In this document: positions 1 to 7,339 of the stretch, piece by piece
Layout: each line of letters opens with the position of its first letter
Numbering within the stretch: the stretch's first letter is position 1
NCBI GenBank assembly: GCA_043721915.1
Contig: JAYSPV010000104.1
Coordinates: forward strand, 12,046 to 76,045
DNA from: UBA668 sp043721915
Lineage (GTDB): Bacteria > Actinomycetota > Acidimicrobiia > Acidimicrobiales > Ilumatobacteraceae
DNA: 64,000 nucleotides
Reading direction: 5' to 3'
Made by a program: the position numbers and the translations under genes
The notes under the pieces: model-generated
Seen by the model: the letters and a program-made list of their open reading frames with translations, nothing else
What the model was told of the DNA's origin: nothing
Database searches by the model: none

Positions 1-1
1 G

Positions 2-394
2 TGGGCGATGGCGAAGTCCGTCAAGTTGATCAGCCTGTTGCTCGACGGAGGCTGGCGAGGTGATGGCGCCCTCATCGATCTGCTGGGCGTCATCGACGTG
101 TACCTGCTCGCAATCGTGCAGCTGATCGTGGCGATCGGTCTCTACGAGCTGTTCATCGGCGACCTCGACGTGCCGGATTGGCTGGAGGTGTCATCCATCG
201 ACGACCTCAAGAAGTCGATCGTCGATGTGCTGATCATCTTCATCGGCGTCAAGGGGATCGAAGGGCTGCTGGAGGCGGAACGTCCGCTCGACTCGCTGAT
301 GTTCGCCGCAGCGGCGGCCACGATGATCGCCGCGCTCGCGCTGTTCAGCCTGGTACGGGGTGGCAAGGTCCGATCGGGCGGCCCGAAGGGCTGA
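2..394 (+). CDS. UPF0114 (YqhA-like) membrane protein, 5' end cut off
   Basis: C-terminal about 130 residues of a small integral membrane protein of the UPF0114/YqhA family, whose function is unknown. The visible part has a hydrophobic helix running into the family-typical segment DVYLLAIVQLIVAIGLYELF, then VDVLIIFIGVKGIEGLL and a final helix AAAAATMIAALALFSLV. Family members are about 165-190 residues and begin with another membrane helix. The reading frame is open to the window edge, so the real start lies upstream and the ATG at position 8 is probably internal. The family assignment rests on this conserved pattern; no role can be deduced from neighbours. Confidence 0.8.
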   Translation, partial: WAMAKSVKLISLLLDGGWRGDGALIDLLGVIDVYLLAIVQLIVAIGLYELFIGDLDVPDWLEVSSIDDLKKSIVDVLIIFIGVKGIEGLLEAERPLDSLMFAAAAATMIAALALFSLVRGGKVRSGGPKG

Positions 395-514
395 ACCCGC
401 ACCGGGGTCGTTCGAGATGACGTCGTTCTCGTCGACTCCGCACGGTGCGTCGTGCTTCCGGAAGCGGCGGCTGAATAGCCGTCCGTGCGTGCATGCGGCC
501 TGCCATCGGCGTGG

Positions 515-553
515 GTGAGCGACGACAAGCGAACCGCCAGCGGCATCCGAGTG
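515..553 (+). repeat. Degenerate copy of the methylmalonyl-CoA mutase gene start
   Basis: This 39-bp segment matches the first 39 bases of the mutase gene (1505-1543) at 34 of 39 positions. Translated in the same frame it reads VSDDKRTASGIRV against MSDDKRTDSGIEV. Similarity stops at both ends, so it is a short duplicated fragment and not a gene. Confidence 0.75.
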
Positions 554-648
554 CCAGCCCGCCATCGGAGTGCCAGCGTCGCATCCGAGTGCCAGCGGCC
601 CACCGGGGTGCACGCTGGCACTGGGATGGTCGCGTGGCACTGCGATGG
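543..648. repeat. 19-bp-period repeat cluster: three direct plus two inverted units
   Basis: Units of about 16 bp with consensus SCATCSGAGTGCCAGC start at 543, 562 and 581, exactly 19 bp apart. After a short centre, two copies in reverse orientation lie at 614-629 and 633-648, again 19 bp apart. The whole array is a large imperfect inverted repeat that could form a cruciform or a branched RNA hairpin, or bind a protein on one face at two-turn spacing. Confidence 0.8.
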
Positions 649-704
649 GTGCTCACTGTTGTACATGACTTCCGGCCGGCGAATGAGGTTGCACGGCTGG
701 GGCG

Positions 705-710
705 TAGGAT
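705..710 (+). promoter_or_regulatory. Candidate -10 box (TAGGAT) for a leaderless transcript
   Basis: TAGGAT fits the actinobacterial TANNNT -10 pattern and ends 6 nt before the ATG at 717. Transcription would begin at or next to the start codon. There is no Shine-Dalgarno sequence, which agrees with leaderless translation. Confidence 0.45.
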
Positions 711-716
711 GCGCAC

Positions 717-932
717 ATGGCCGTGAGTGCGCAGGATCGACGTCGCTGGGAACGTCAGGTCGCCGCGCTCAGCGAAGCGGATCACGACGACGAGGGCTCG
801 CTCGAGTGGCGGGCGCAGGTACACGCGTGGGCCGACGAGCGTCGTGTCGAACTCGGCCTCGACGACCTCGACACTGAACCGGAGCTGCATCGACGTGCCC
901 GAGCCCTCGGCCTACTTCGACCGCTTTCGTGA
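717..932 (+). CDS. Small acidic protein, possible antitoxin partner of the nucleotidyltransferase
   Basis: A 71-residue soluble, charged, probably helical protein (for example RRRWERQVAALSEADHDDEG). I do not recognise a family. Reasons to believe it is real: a good -10 box lies just upstream, the ATG is strong, and its last 38 bases overlap the start of a nucleotidyltransferase gene in another frame. Small gene first, MNT/AbiEii-type nucleotidyltransferase second, with overlap, is a common toxin-antitoxin layout, so an antitoxin role is a reasonable inference. No DNA-binding motif is obvious. Confidence 0.55.
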   Translation: MAVSAQDRRRWERQVAALSEADHDDEGSLEWRAQVHAWADERRVELGLDDLDTEPELHRRARALGLLRPLS

Positions 933-1401
933 CGAGCTGGTTCGTCTCGGTGCCAACCCGGTCGGCATCGGTGCATTCGCGGCACTGCTCTATCGGGCGG
1001 AACCTCGGGCTACTACCGACGTCGACTTCCTGGTCACCTCGCTGCGTGGGGTAGCCGACGAGTTCCGCCGTCAGGGGTACACCGTCAGGGAGATCTGCGA
1101 GGCCGACGAGGCCAGCCCGTACGTGGTATTCATCCGCGGCGACGGCGTGAAGGTCGACGCACTGTTGGTGGAGACCGAGTACCACGCCGTCGCCCATGGG
1201 CGAGCGGTGAACGGCATGCTCACGGTCGAGGACGTGCTGATCCACAAGCTCATCGCATGGCGAGCGAAGGATCGAGACGACATCGCGTCGATCCTCTCCA
1301 CTCGTCCCATCCTCGACACCGAGTTCATCGATCGCTGGGCCGCCGAGTGGCAGGTGGGTGACCGCTGGGCCGAGAGTCGTCGGCGGTGGATGGCGGGGTG
1401 A
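895..1401 (+). CDS. Nucleotidyltransferase-fold protein (DUF6036/AbiEii-like), likely toxin
   Basis: A 168-residue protein, from a GTG start that gives a product without the low-complexity leader of the longer frame. It has the minimal nucleotidyltransferase layout: GIGAFAALLYRAEPRATTDV with the metal-binding D-x-D in TTDVDFLV near residues 40-45, then VKVDALLVE and a conserved segment ending HKLIAWRAKDRDDIASIL, typical of DUF6036/AbiEii-like proteins that often read DLxDI there. Proteins of this type transfer nucleotides to tRNA or protein and act as toxins or abortive-infection factors. It overlaps the upstream small gene by 38 bp, indicating co-expression. The toxin role is inferred. Confidence 0.75.
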   Translation: MPEPSAYFDRFRDELVRLGANPVGIGAFAALLYRAEPRATTDVDFLVTSLRGVADEFRRQGYTVREICEADEASPYVVFIRGDGVKVDALLVETEYHAVAHGRAVNGMLTVEDVLIHKLIAWRAKDRDDIASILSTRPILDTEFIDRWAAEWQVGDRWAESRRRWMAG

Positions 1402-1490
1402 GTCTGGCGGGTCCTCCTGGTCCTGTGCGCAGGCCGATCAGGTGCATCACCAGCGGCCGTCCGGATGACCCGCGCGGCCCGCGAACGACC

Positions 1491-1496
1491 TACGCT
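1491..1496 (+). promoter_or_regulatory. Candidate -10 box (TACGCT) before the mutase
   Basis: TACGCT ends 8 nt before the ATG at 1505 and fits TANNNT. There is no good ribosome binding site, so a leaderless or nearly leaderless transcript is likely. Confidence 0.4.
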
Positions 1497-1504
1497 CGCA
1501 AGTG

Positions 1505-3085
1505 ATGAGCGACGACAAGCGAACCGATAGCGGCATCGAAGTGAAGGCGCTCTACGACGCCTCTGATCTCGAGGGCTGGGACCCGGCGACGCAACTGGGT
1601 TCGCCCGGCACACCGCCGTACACCCGTGGCGTCTACCCCACGATGTACCGCGGCAAGTTGTGGACGATGCGCCAGTACGCAGGCTTCGGCACTGCGGCCA
1701 GCACCAACGAGCGGTTCAAGTTCCTGCTCGAGGCCGGCCAGACCGGGCTCAGCTGCGCGTTCGACCTGCCGACGCAGATGGGTTACGACAGTGATCACCC
1801 GCGTGCGGAGGGCGAGGTGGGCAAGGTGGGCGTGGCGATCTCGTGCATGGCCGACATGCGTCAGCTGCTCGCCGACCTGCCGCTCGACAAGGTCAGCACC
1901 AGCATGACGATCAACAGCACCGGGGCGATCCTGCTGCTGATGTACGAGCTTGTGGCCGAGGAGCAGGGTGTGCCCGCCAGTGCGATCAGCGGCACCATCC
2001 AGAACGACCTGCTCAAGGAGTACATCGCCCGCGGCACCTACATCTATCCGCCCAAGCCGAGCATGCGGATCATCACCAACATCTTCGAGTACTGCGCGCA
2101 GCACGTGCCGAAGTGGAACACGATCAGCATCTCCGGCTATCACATCCGCGAAGCCGGCAGCACGGCGGTGCAGGAGATCGCGTTCACGATCGCCAACGGC
2201 ATTGCGTATGTCGATGCTGCGATCGCCGCCGGCCTCGACGTGGATGCGTTCGCCCCGAGGTTGAGCTTCTTCTGGAACGCGCACAACAACTTCTTCGAAG
2301 AGGTCGCCAAGTTCCGTGCCTCGCGCCGCATCTGGTACAAGCTGATGACCGAGCGCTACGGCGCGAAGAAGGAGTCCAGCAAGTTGCTGCGCTTCCACGC
2401 CCAGGTGGGCGGCAGCACGCTGACCGCCCAGCAACCGGAGAACAACATCGTGCGCGTCGCCGTGCAGAGCATGGCGGCCGTGATGGGCGGCACGCAGAGC
2501 CTGCACACCAACGGCTACGACGAAGCGCTCAGCCTGCCAACCGAGCGGGCAGCGCGCATTGCGTTGCGCACTCAACAGATCATCGGGTACGAGAGCGGCA
2601 TCGCCGACACACCGGATCCGTTGGCCGGCAGCTACTTCCTCGAGTCGCTCACTGACGAGATCGAGCGACTCGCGTGGGAGTACATCGCCCGTATCGACGA
2701 GATGGGCGGCGCGGTCGAGGGCATCGAGCGCGGCTTCCAGCAGGACGAGATCGAGCAGGCTGCGTACGAGTACACGAAGAGCATCGACAACGACGAGCGG
2801 GTCATCGTCGGCCTGAACAAGTTCACGGTCGAGAACGAGCCCGAGTTCGTGATCGCGCCCAACGACCCGTCGTTGGAGCAAGGCCAGCTGGCAAGCCTGA
2901 AGGCGTACAAGGCCAACCGTGATCAAGCCGTGGTCGTGGCCCGCCTTGTCGCGATCACGGAGGCGGCCCGCGGCACGGAGAACCTGCTGTACCCGATGAA
3001 GGAGGCGCTGCGCGCCGGCGCCACCCTCGGCGAGGTCAGCGATGCCCTGCGCGACGTGTTCGGTGTGTACCAGCCGGGTCGTTGA
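1505..3085 (+). CDS. Methylmalonyl-CoA mutase, large (substrate-binding) subunit
   Basis: A 526-residue acyl-CoA mutase TIM-barrel subunit without the C-terminal cobalamin-binding domain, as in two-component methylmalonyl-CoA mutases. It interconverts (R)-methylmalonyl-CoA and succinyl-CoA in propionate metabolism. Substrate residues can be followed: Tyr58 in RQYAGFGTA (Tyr89 of the Propionibacterium enzyme), Arg188 in PPKPSMRI (Arg207) and His213 in SISGYHIREAG (His244). Keeping this Tyr favours methylmalonyl-CoA over the 2-hydroxyisobutyryl-CoA type, which has Ile there. The ATG at 1505 is preferred over an in-frame GTG 3 bp upstream. The B12-binding small subunit is not in the window. The DUF385 gene follows after 3 bp. 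Confidence 0.93.
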   Translation: MSDDKRTDSGIEVKALYDASDLEGWDPATQLGSPGTPPYTRGVYPTMYRGKLWTMRQYAGFGTAASTNERFKFLLEAGQTGLSCAFDLPTQMGYDSDHPRAEGEVGKVGVAISCMADMRQLLADLPLDKVSTSMTINSTGAILLLMYELVAEEQGVPASAISGTIQNDLLKEYIARGTYIYPPKPSMRIITNIFEYCAQHVPKWNTISISGYHIREAGSTAVQEIAFTIANGIAYVDAAIAAGLDVDAFAPRLSFFWNAHNNFFEEVAKFRASRRIWYKLMTERYGAKKESSKLLRFHAQVGGSTLTAQQPENNIVRVAVQSMAAVMGGTQSLHTNGYDEALSLPTERAARIALRTQQIIGYESGIADTPDPLAGSYFLESLTDEIERLAWEYIARIDEMGGAVEGIERGFQQDEIEQAAYEYTKSIDNDERVIVGLNKFTVENEPEFVIAPNDPSLEQGQLASLKAYKANRDQAVVVARLVAITEAARGTENLLYPMKEALRAGATLGEVSDALRDVFGVYQPGR

Positions 3086-3088
3086 GCG

Positions 3089-3466
3089 ATGAGTTGGCTC
3101 AGCCGTCACTCGGCCGTGGAGAACTGCTACCTCGCCACGACGGGTCGCCGCACCGGGAACCGGCACGAGGTGGAGATCTGGTTCGGCGTGATCGACGATT
3201 CGCTGTACCTGATCAGCGGGAACGGCCCCGGAGCCGACTGGTACCGCAACGCGTTGGCGGCCAATGCCGTGACGGTACGGATCGAGCGGGAGACCTGGGC
3301 CGCGACGCCGCGAGCCGTCGTCGATCCGTCCGAGCGCCGACGCGCCGGCGAGCTGATGGGCTCGAAGTACCCGTGGGATGGCGACCTCACCATCGGGCTC
3401 ACCTTCGAGGCGTGGTGCTTCCAGGTGCCGATGCTGGCGATCGACGGCTGGACGCCGCAGTCGTAG
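3089..3466 (+). CDS. Nitroreductase/quinone-reductase family (DUF385) F420-dependent oxidoreductase
   Basis: A 125-residue protein of the deazaflavin-dependent nitroreductase (Ddn/DUF385) split-barrel family. These enzymes use reduced coenzyme F420 for hydride transfer to quinones, nitro compounds or unsaturated ketones. Family features are visible: TTGRRTGNRHEVEIWFGVID near residue 18 and GADWYRNALAANAVTVRI, the usual 'W..N...NP.V.V' block. It starts 3 bp after the mutase stop, so the two are probably co-transcribed, although no biochemical link is known. The cofD gene elsewhere in the window shows that the organism makes F420. Substrate unknown. Confidence 0.85.
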   Translation: MSWLSRHSAVENCYLATTGRRTGNRHEVEIWFGVIDDSLYLISGNGPGADWYRNALAANAVTVRIERETWAATPRAVVDPSERRRAGELMGSKYPWDGDLTIGLTFEAWCFQVPMLAIDGWTPQS

Positions 3467-3468
3467 GG

Positions 3469-3474
3469 TAGGTT
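3469..3474 (+). promoter_or_regulatory. Candidate -10 box (TAGGTT)
   Basis: TAGGTT overlaps the end of the preceding gene region and ends 9 nt before the ATG of the lipoprotein gene at 3484. It is consistent with a very short or absent leader. Confidence 0.35.
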
Positions 3475-3483
3475 CACGACCCG

Positions 3484-4044
3484 ATGCCACCGCGACTCGT
3501 GATCCCGTTCGTCGCCGTGCTGTTGGCGGTCGGCGGCTGCAAGAGCGACTACAGCGAGCCGTCCGACACGGTCGGCTCGCTGCCCGAACAACCTGCGACG
3601 ACCTTGCTCCCGGAAGTCGTCGTGTCCTACGTCCCCGACGACACCACCCCGCTGGCTCCCGACACCTTGTTCGGCGGCAACCTGTGCTCGGCCCTGGTCG
3701 CGGGCGACTTCGCTTCCGTCACGATCGCCGGCGCGAGCCGAGGTCGCCTCCTCGACACGCTCGACATCGCCGACGATCTGTGCGGCTACGTGGTCCGTGT
3801 GAGTGGTGACGACTACACGATCATGGTTCGGGCCCGTTCGGAGAACGAGTTCAGCGAGAACGGTCAGCTGGCGGAGGCGCTCACCGGTATCGGGGTCGCT
3901 GCGGCGGGTTTGGCTCATCGGGAGGACGACACCTACGAGGTGTTCGTGAAGGTGGAGAACGGCTTCTTCTCCGTGCGGACACCCGACGAGGCCAGTGCAC
4001 GCGCACTTGCCAGGCTCGCAGTTGGGCGTGCGCTGCAGGCCTGA
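3484..4044 (+). CDS. Putative lipoprotein of unknown function
   Basis: A 186-residue secreted lipoprotein. The N-terminus MPPRLVIPFVAVLLAVGGC is a signal peptide ending in a lipobox (LAVGGC), so Cys19 should be lipidated and the protein anchored outside the membrane. The mature part starts with an acidic, Ser/Thr/Pro-rich linker followed by a roughly 130-residue globular domain with Cys residues near positions 65 and 97. I do not recognise the domain. Transcription probably stops at the strong palindrome about 25 bp downstream. Confidence 0.75.
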   Translation: MPPRLVIPFVAVLLAVGGCKSDYSEPSDTVGSLPEQPATTLLPEVVVSYVPDDTTPLAPDTLFGGNLCSALVAGDFASVTIAGASRGRLLDTLDIADDLCGYVVRVSGDDYTIMVRARSENEFSENGQLAEALTGIGVAAAGLAHREDDTYEVFVKVENGFFSVRTPDEASARALARLAVGRALQA

Positions 4045-4070
4045 CCCGCGCCGCGGTGGTCCCGCGAAAC

Positions 4071-4121
4071 CCAGCTTTGGCCTTGAGGTGCGGTACTACC
4101 GCACCTCACCGCCAAAGCTGG
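4071..4121. terminator. Double-stem palindrome, bidirectional terminator or REP-like element (copy 1)
   Basis: The outer arms CCAGCTTTGGC (4071-4081) and GCCAAAGCTGG (4111-4121) are perfect complements. Inside, after symmetric 3-nt bulges, lies a second perfect inverted repeat GAGGTGCGGTA/TACCGCACCTC (4085-4107). It sits between convergent genes and should terminate transcription both ways. A clearly related element occurs at 19068-19115, so it belongs to a dispersed family and is not only a local terminator. Confidence 0.8.
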
Positions 4122-4149
4122 ATTGCGAAGTGGGCCTGGGCGGGCTTCC

Positions 4150-4719
4150 TCAGCGGTGTTCGTCGAGGTAGCGGATGGCGGCGGGCGGCCGGTTCGGCGC
4201 AGTGACCGACTCGGTTGCCCATCCGAGGTAGATGATCGCTGCGACGAACGTGCCGGGTTCGAAGCCGCAGAACTCGGCGACGACGTCGTTGGCGCCCTTC
4301 GGGCACGAGCCCCAGTAGCTGGCCAGTCCGGCAGCGGTGGCGCCGAGCAATGCGTTCTGCACGCCTGCGGCCACGGCGTCGCGGTTCTCGGCAGTCCTCA
4401 GTTCACTGTCACCAGGGGCGGAGCCGACCACCAGCACCATTGGGGTGCGTGAGTACTTGGTGCGCGCCTTGGTGACCTTCTCCGGCGGGTCGCCACGGTC
4501 GGCCATCGCCTCTGCGATCACGTGGCCGAGCCGCGCCCGACTGTCGCCTTCGACCACGGCGAATCGCCACGGCCACGTGCGTTTGTGGTTCGGCGCCCAC
4601 TGTGCGAGCTCACAGAGCTGCTCGACGAGTTCGTGCGGCACCTCGCGCTCCCTGTCGACCAACATCGACGTCCGTCGGGCGCGAACGAGTGCGGTGAGGC
4701 CCTCCAGGGAGACCGTCAT
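4150..4719 (-). CDS. Nitroreductase family protein
   Basis: A 189-residue FMN-dependent nitroreductase-fold protein. It shows the family start with paired Arg (ALVRARRTSMLVD), AQWAPNHKRTWPWRFAVVEG, where the phosphate of FMN is normally held, and the C-terminal CGFEPGTFVAAIIYLGWA. Such enzymes reduce nitro groups, quinones or flavins with NAD(P)H. The ATG at 4719 overlaps the stop of the upstream hydrolase by 4 bp (ATGA); the longer frame to 4767 would run into that gene and is rejected. It is the last gene of a three-gene operon with the hydrolase and the acyl-CoA ligase. Confidence 0.85.
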   Translation of the reverse strand: MTVSLEGLTALVRARRTSMLVDREREVPHELVEQLCELAQWAPNHKRTWPWRFAVVEGDSRARLGHVIAEAMADRGDPPEKVTKARTKYSRTPMVLVVGSAPGDSELRTAENRDAVAAGVQNALLGATAAGLASYWGSCPKGANDVVAEFCGFEPGTFVAAIIYLGWATESVTAPNRPPAAIRYLDEHR

Positions 4720-5555
4720 GAATGGTCCCGGATGTGGCCGACGACCAGGTCGGTCCACTGTCGCCACAGCTGCGGCGGGTAGTCGTGGCCCATGCCCGCG
4801 ATCAACTCGAAACGTGCTTCGGGGATGAGTTCGGCGGTGCGCCGGCCGCCGATCTGATCGATCAGCGTGTCCTTGTCACCGTGGATCACCAGCGTCGGGG
4901 TGGTGACCCCGGGCAGCTGATCAGCCCAGCTACCACTGGCCCCCACGGCCATCAGCTGGCGGGTCGCTCCGGTCGGGGTGTAGCTGCGGTCATACGCCCG
5001 TGCAGCGTCGGCCGCCCAACGAGCCTCGTCGGCGAACTCGGGGCTGCCCCATTCGCGCAGGCCGTCGATCCACTGCTGGATGTAGCCGTCGCGGGTGGTC
5101 GCCCCCGGTGCCATCAGCAGTTCAGTGGCGCGCTGGCTGCTCTTGCGGTACTCGGGTTCACCGGTGTTGCTCATCACCGAGGTCATCGTGAGCAGCCGAT
5201 CAGGGTGCAGGATCGCCATGTTCTGCACGATCATCCCGCCCATCGACAGGCCCATCACGTGAGCCTTCGGCACGCCCAGCGCATCGAGCACCGAGATGCC
5301 GTCGCCGACCATGTCGCTCACGCGGTAGCACGCGCCAGCGGCATCGACCGGCGCGTCGGCGAACGACGCGCTCAGGCCGACGTCGCGGTTGTCGTAGCGC
5401 ACGACGTGCAGCCCCTCGGCGGCGAACATCTCGCACCATGCATCGCGATAGTTGATGCACTGGCTCCCGAGGCCGTTGACGAGCAGCAGCGTCGGATCGG
5501 CCGGGTTGCCGAACGTGTCGTAGTAGGTGGTGATGCCGGCGTGGGTGGCGATCAT
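4716..5555 (-). CDS. Alpha/beta hydrolase
   Basis: A 279-residue alpha/beta-hydrolase. The nucleophile elbow is GLSMGG (Ser near residue 100), the oxyanion-hole region is LLVNGLGSQCINY near residue 25, the acid lies in LVIHGDKDTLID and the catalytic His in IAGMGHDYPPQLW. It should cleave an ester, thioester or C-C bond in a small hydrophobic molecule. The start at 5555 lies 1 bp from the stop of the acyl-CoA ligase gene, and its stop overlaps the nitroreductase start, so the three genes are translationally linked. Substrate unknown; the context suggests lipid or polyketide-like acyl metabolism. Confidence 0.85.
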   Translation of the reverse strand: MIATHAGITTYYDTFGNPADPTLLLVNGLGSQCINYRDAWCEMFAAEGLHVVRYDNRDVGLSASFADAPVDAAGACYRVSDMVGDGISVLDALGVPKAHVMGLSMGGMIVQNMAILHPDRLLTMTSVMSNTGEPEYRKSSQRATELLMAPGATTRDGYIQQWIDGLREWGSPEFADEARWAADAARAYDRSYTPTGATRQLMAVGASGSWADQLPGVTTPTLVIHGDKDTLIDQIGGRRTAELIPEARFELIAGMGHDYPPQLWRQWTDLVVGHIRDHS

Positions 5556-5556
5556 C

Positions 5557-7284
5557 TCACTCGCCGACCAGTTCTTTGCGCAGTTCGCGCTTGAGGAACT
5601 TCCCGCTCGCGTTGCGCGGGATCGAGGTGTCGCGGAACCAGACCGTGGCGGGGATCTTGTGCTTCGCGAGGCTGGCGGACAGGAACTCGGACAACTGTTC
5701 GTGGGTGAGGCTGTGGCCCTCGCGCAGCACGATGACGGCAGCGACCTCTTCGCCGAGACGATCGTCGGGAATGCCGAACACGCACGCCTCCGCGATGGCG
5801 TCGTGGTGGTAGATCGCGGTCTCCACCTCGCTGCAGTACACGTTCTCACCGCCGCGGATGACCATGTCCTTGGCGCGATCGACGATGTACACGAAGCCGT
5901 CATCGTCGATCATCGCGATGTCGCCTGTGTTCAGCCAGCCATCCTGGATCGAGTCGTTGGTGGCCTCCGGACGGTTGAGGTAGCCCTTGATCACGATGCC
6001 GCCGCGTACGCACAGCACGCCGCGCACATCGGGGCCGGGGGCCAGATCGTTGCCCTCCTCGTCGACCAGCTTGCCTTCCAGGGTGGGCACCAGTGGGCCG
6101 CACGAGGCCGGCTTGGCCACGAACCACCGCGACGAGTTTGCGGTGATGATGCCGCAGGTTTCGGTCATGCCGTAGCCGGTGGAGGGTTGGCCGTTCGGGA
6201 GAGCGTCGGCGATCTTGCCCACGAGGTCGGGCTGCAGCGCGGCACCGCCGCCGCCCATGCCCTGCAACGTGGAAGTGTCCCGAGTCGCCCAGTCGGGGTG
6301 CATCAGCAGCTCGCGGCTCATGGTGGGCACGCCGCTGAAGTTGGTGACGCCTTCGCGTTCGATCAGCTCCAACGCGCGGCCGGCGTCCCACTTGTAGGTG
6401 AGCACGATCCGGCCACCGACCATCGTGGCCGGGTGTAGCAGGCAATTGCAGGCCGTGACATGGAACAGCGGGGTGGGTGCCATGAACACCGACTGAGCCG
6501 GCACCGGCGGCACGGTGGTGGGTGCGGGCACGTCGCCGGCTGCGATCGCCTTGGCCTCGGCCATGGCAGTAGCAGCGCCCATCACGACGATGTTGAAGAT
6601 GTTGTGCACCGAGCCGCGGTGGGTGAGCTGGGCGCCTTTCGGGAAACCGGTGGTACCTGAGGTGTAGAAGATGGTCGCGTCGTCGTCGGGGTCGATCGCC
6701 ACGTCGGGCAGGCTGCCCGGATCGGCCTCTGCCATGATGCTGGCCCAGGTCGTGACGCCCCCGGGGGCGCTGTGTTCGGTGCGCACCGAGATGATGTGCA
6801 TCGGCCGCTGCGCGGGCATGTGGTTCAGGCGCTCGAGGCGTTCGCCGTCGGCGATCAGCACCTTGGGCTCGCTGTCGTTGAGCGCGTATTCCATCTCGGG
6901 CGCGGTCCACCAGGCGTTCATGCCGACCACAGCGGCGCCGACGCAGATGCCGGCCCAGTACGCCACCACCCACTCCGAGTAGTTGCGCATCGCGATCGCC
7001 ACTCGGCTACCGGGGTGTACGCCGTTGGCCACCAGGTGAGCGGCAAGCTTGCGCACCTGAGCGTGCACTTCGGCGTAGGTGTATCGCTCGTCCTCGTAGA
7101 CCACGTAGTCCTTGTCGCCATGTGCGGCCGACGCTTCCCACAGCACCCGCATGTTGGGCGGGCAGGCGGCGAACACCTTCAGCGGGACACCGCGAATGAT
7201 CTCGGTGGTGGTGGCGAAGGGTGAACCGGGGGCGTCGAGTTCGGCGCGGGCGGCGAGGTAGTGGTGAATCACGTCGGTGATCAT
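5557..7284 (-). CDS. Class I adenylate-forming acyl-CoA synthetase (fatty-acid--CoA ligase type)
   Basis: A 575-residue AMP-dependent synthetase that activates a carboxylic acid to an acyl-adenylate and then to a CoA thioester. Core motifs are clear: the phosphate-binding loop FYTSGTTGFPKGAQLTHRG, the adenine motif STGYGMTETCG, the hinge block NTGDIAMIDDDGFVYIVDRA, and the C-terminal lysine motif in PRNASGKFLKREL. Length and spacing fit medium/long-chain acyl-CoA ligases rather than acetyl-CoA synthetase. It is the first gene of an operon followed by the hydrolase and nitroreductase. The chain-length preference cannot be read from sequence. Confidence 0.9.
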   Translation of the reverse strand: MITDVIHHYLAARAELDAPGSPFATTTEIIRGVPLKVFAACPPNMRVLWEASAAHGDKDYVVYEDERYTYAEVHAQVRKLAAHLVANGVHPGSRVAIAMRNYSEWVVAYWAGICVGAAVVGMNAWWTAPEMEYALNDSEPKVLIADGERLERLNHMPAQRPMHIISVRTEHSAPGGVTTWASIMAEADPGSLPDVAIDPDDDATIFYTSGTTGFPKGAQLTHRGSVHNIFNIVVMGAATAMAEAKAIAAGDVPAPTTVPPVPAQSVFMAPTPLFHVTACNCLLHPATMVGGRIVLTYKWDAGRALELIEREGVTNFSGVPTMSRELLMHPDWATRDTSTLQGMGGGGAALQPDLVGKIADALPNGQPSTGYGMTETCGIITANSSRWFVAKPASCGPLVPTLEGKLVDEEGNDLAPGPDVRGVLCVRGGIVIKGYLNRPEATNDSIQDGWLNTGDIAMIDDDGFVYIVDRAKDMVIRGGENVYCSEVETAIYHHDAIAEACVFGIPDDRLGEEVAAVIVLREGHSLTHEQLSEFLSASLAKHKIPATVWFRDTSIPRNASGKFLKRELRKELVGE

Positions 7285-7326
7285 TGCCGATCGGGTGTGT
7301 CGTGCGCCACGCCGGATGGGTGCAGC

Positions 7327-7332
7327 TACGTT
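7327..7332 (+). promoter_or_regulatory. Candidate -10 box (TACGTT) before the tag gene
   Basis: TACGTT ends 7 nt before the ATG at 7340, the ideal spacing for a leaderless transcript. Confidence 0.45.
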
Positions 7333-7339
7333 GGCGGTG

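Larger units (their letters stand above)
395..716. other. Non-coding gap with repeat cluster
   Basis: A 322-bp stretch without a convincing gene. Frames crossing it are rich in Arg, Pro and Ser and look like shadows. It holds a degenerate copy of the start of the downstream mutase gene (515-553), a cluster of 19-bp-period repeats (543-648) and a TAGGAT -10 box (705-710) just before the next gene. Confidence 0.6.

Noticed and set aside
543..648. The 19-bp repeats as a CRISPR array
   Set aside because: Units are separated by only 3 bp, change orientation midway, and no spacers or cas genes are present.
485..877. A 130-codon frame covering the repeat cluster
   Set aside because: Its only recognisable part is the duplicated mutase start; the remainder translates the 19-bp repeats into Arg/Ser-rich sequence and overlaps the better-supported small gene at 717.
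1402..1504. Possible cobalamin riboswitch upstream of the mutase
   Set aside because: No B12-box-like sequence is visible and a -10 box lies 8 nt before the ATG, leaving no room for a leader.
1490..3490. A 666-codon open frame on the minus strand opposite the mutase gene
   Set aside because: It is a GC-driven shadow: rich in His, Arg, Val and Asp, with no domain, and lies exactly opposite a strongly recognised gene.
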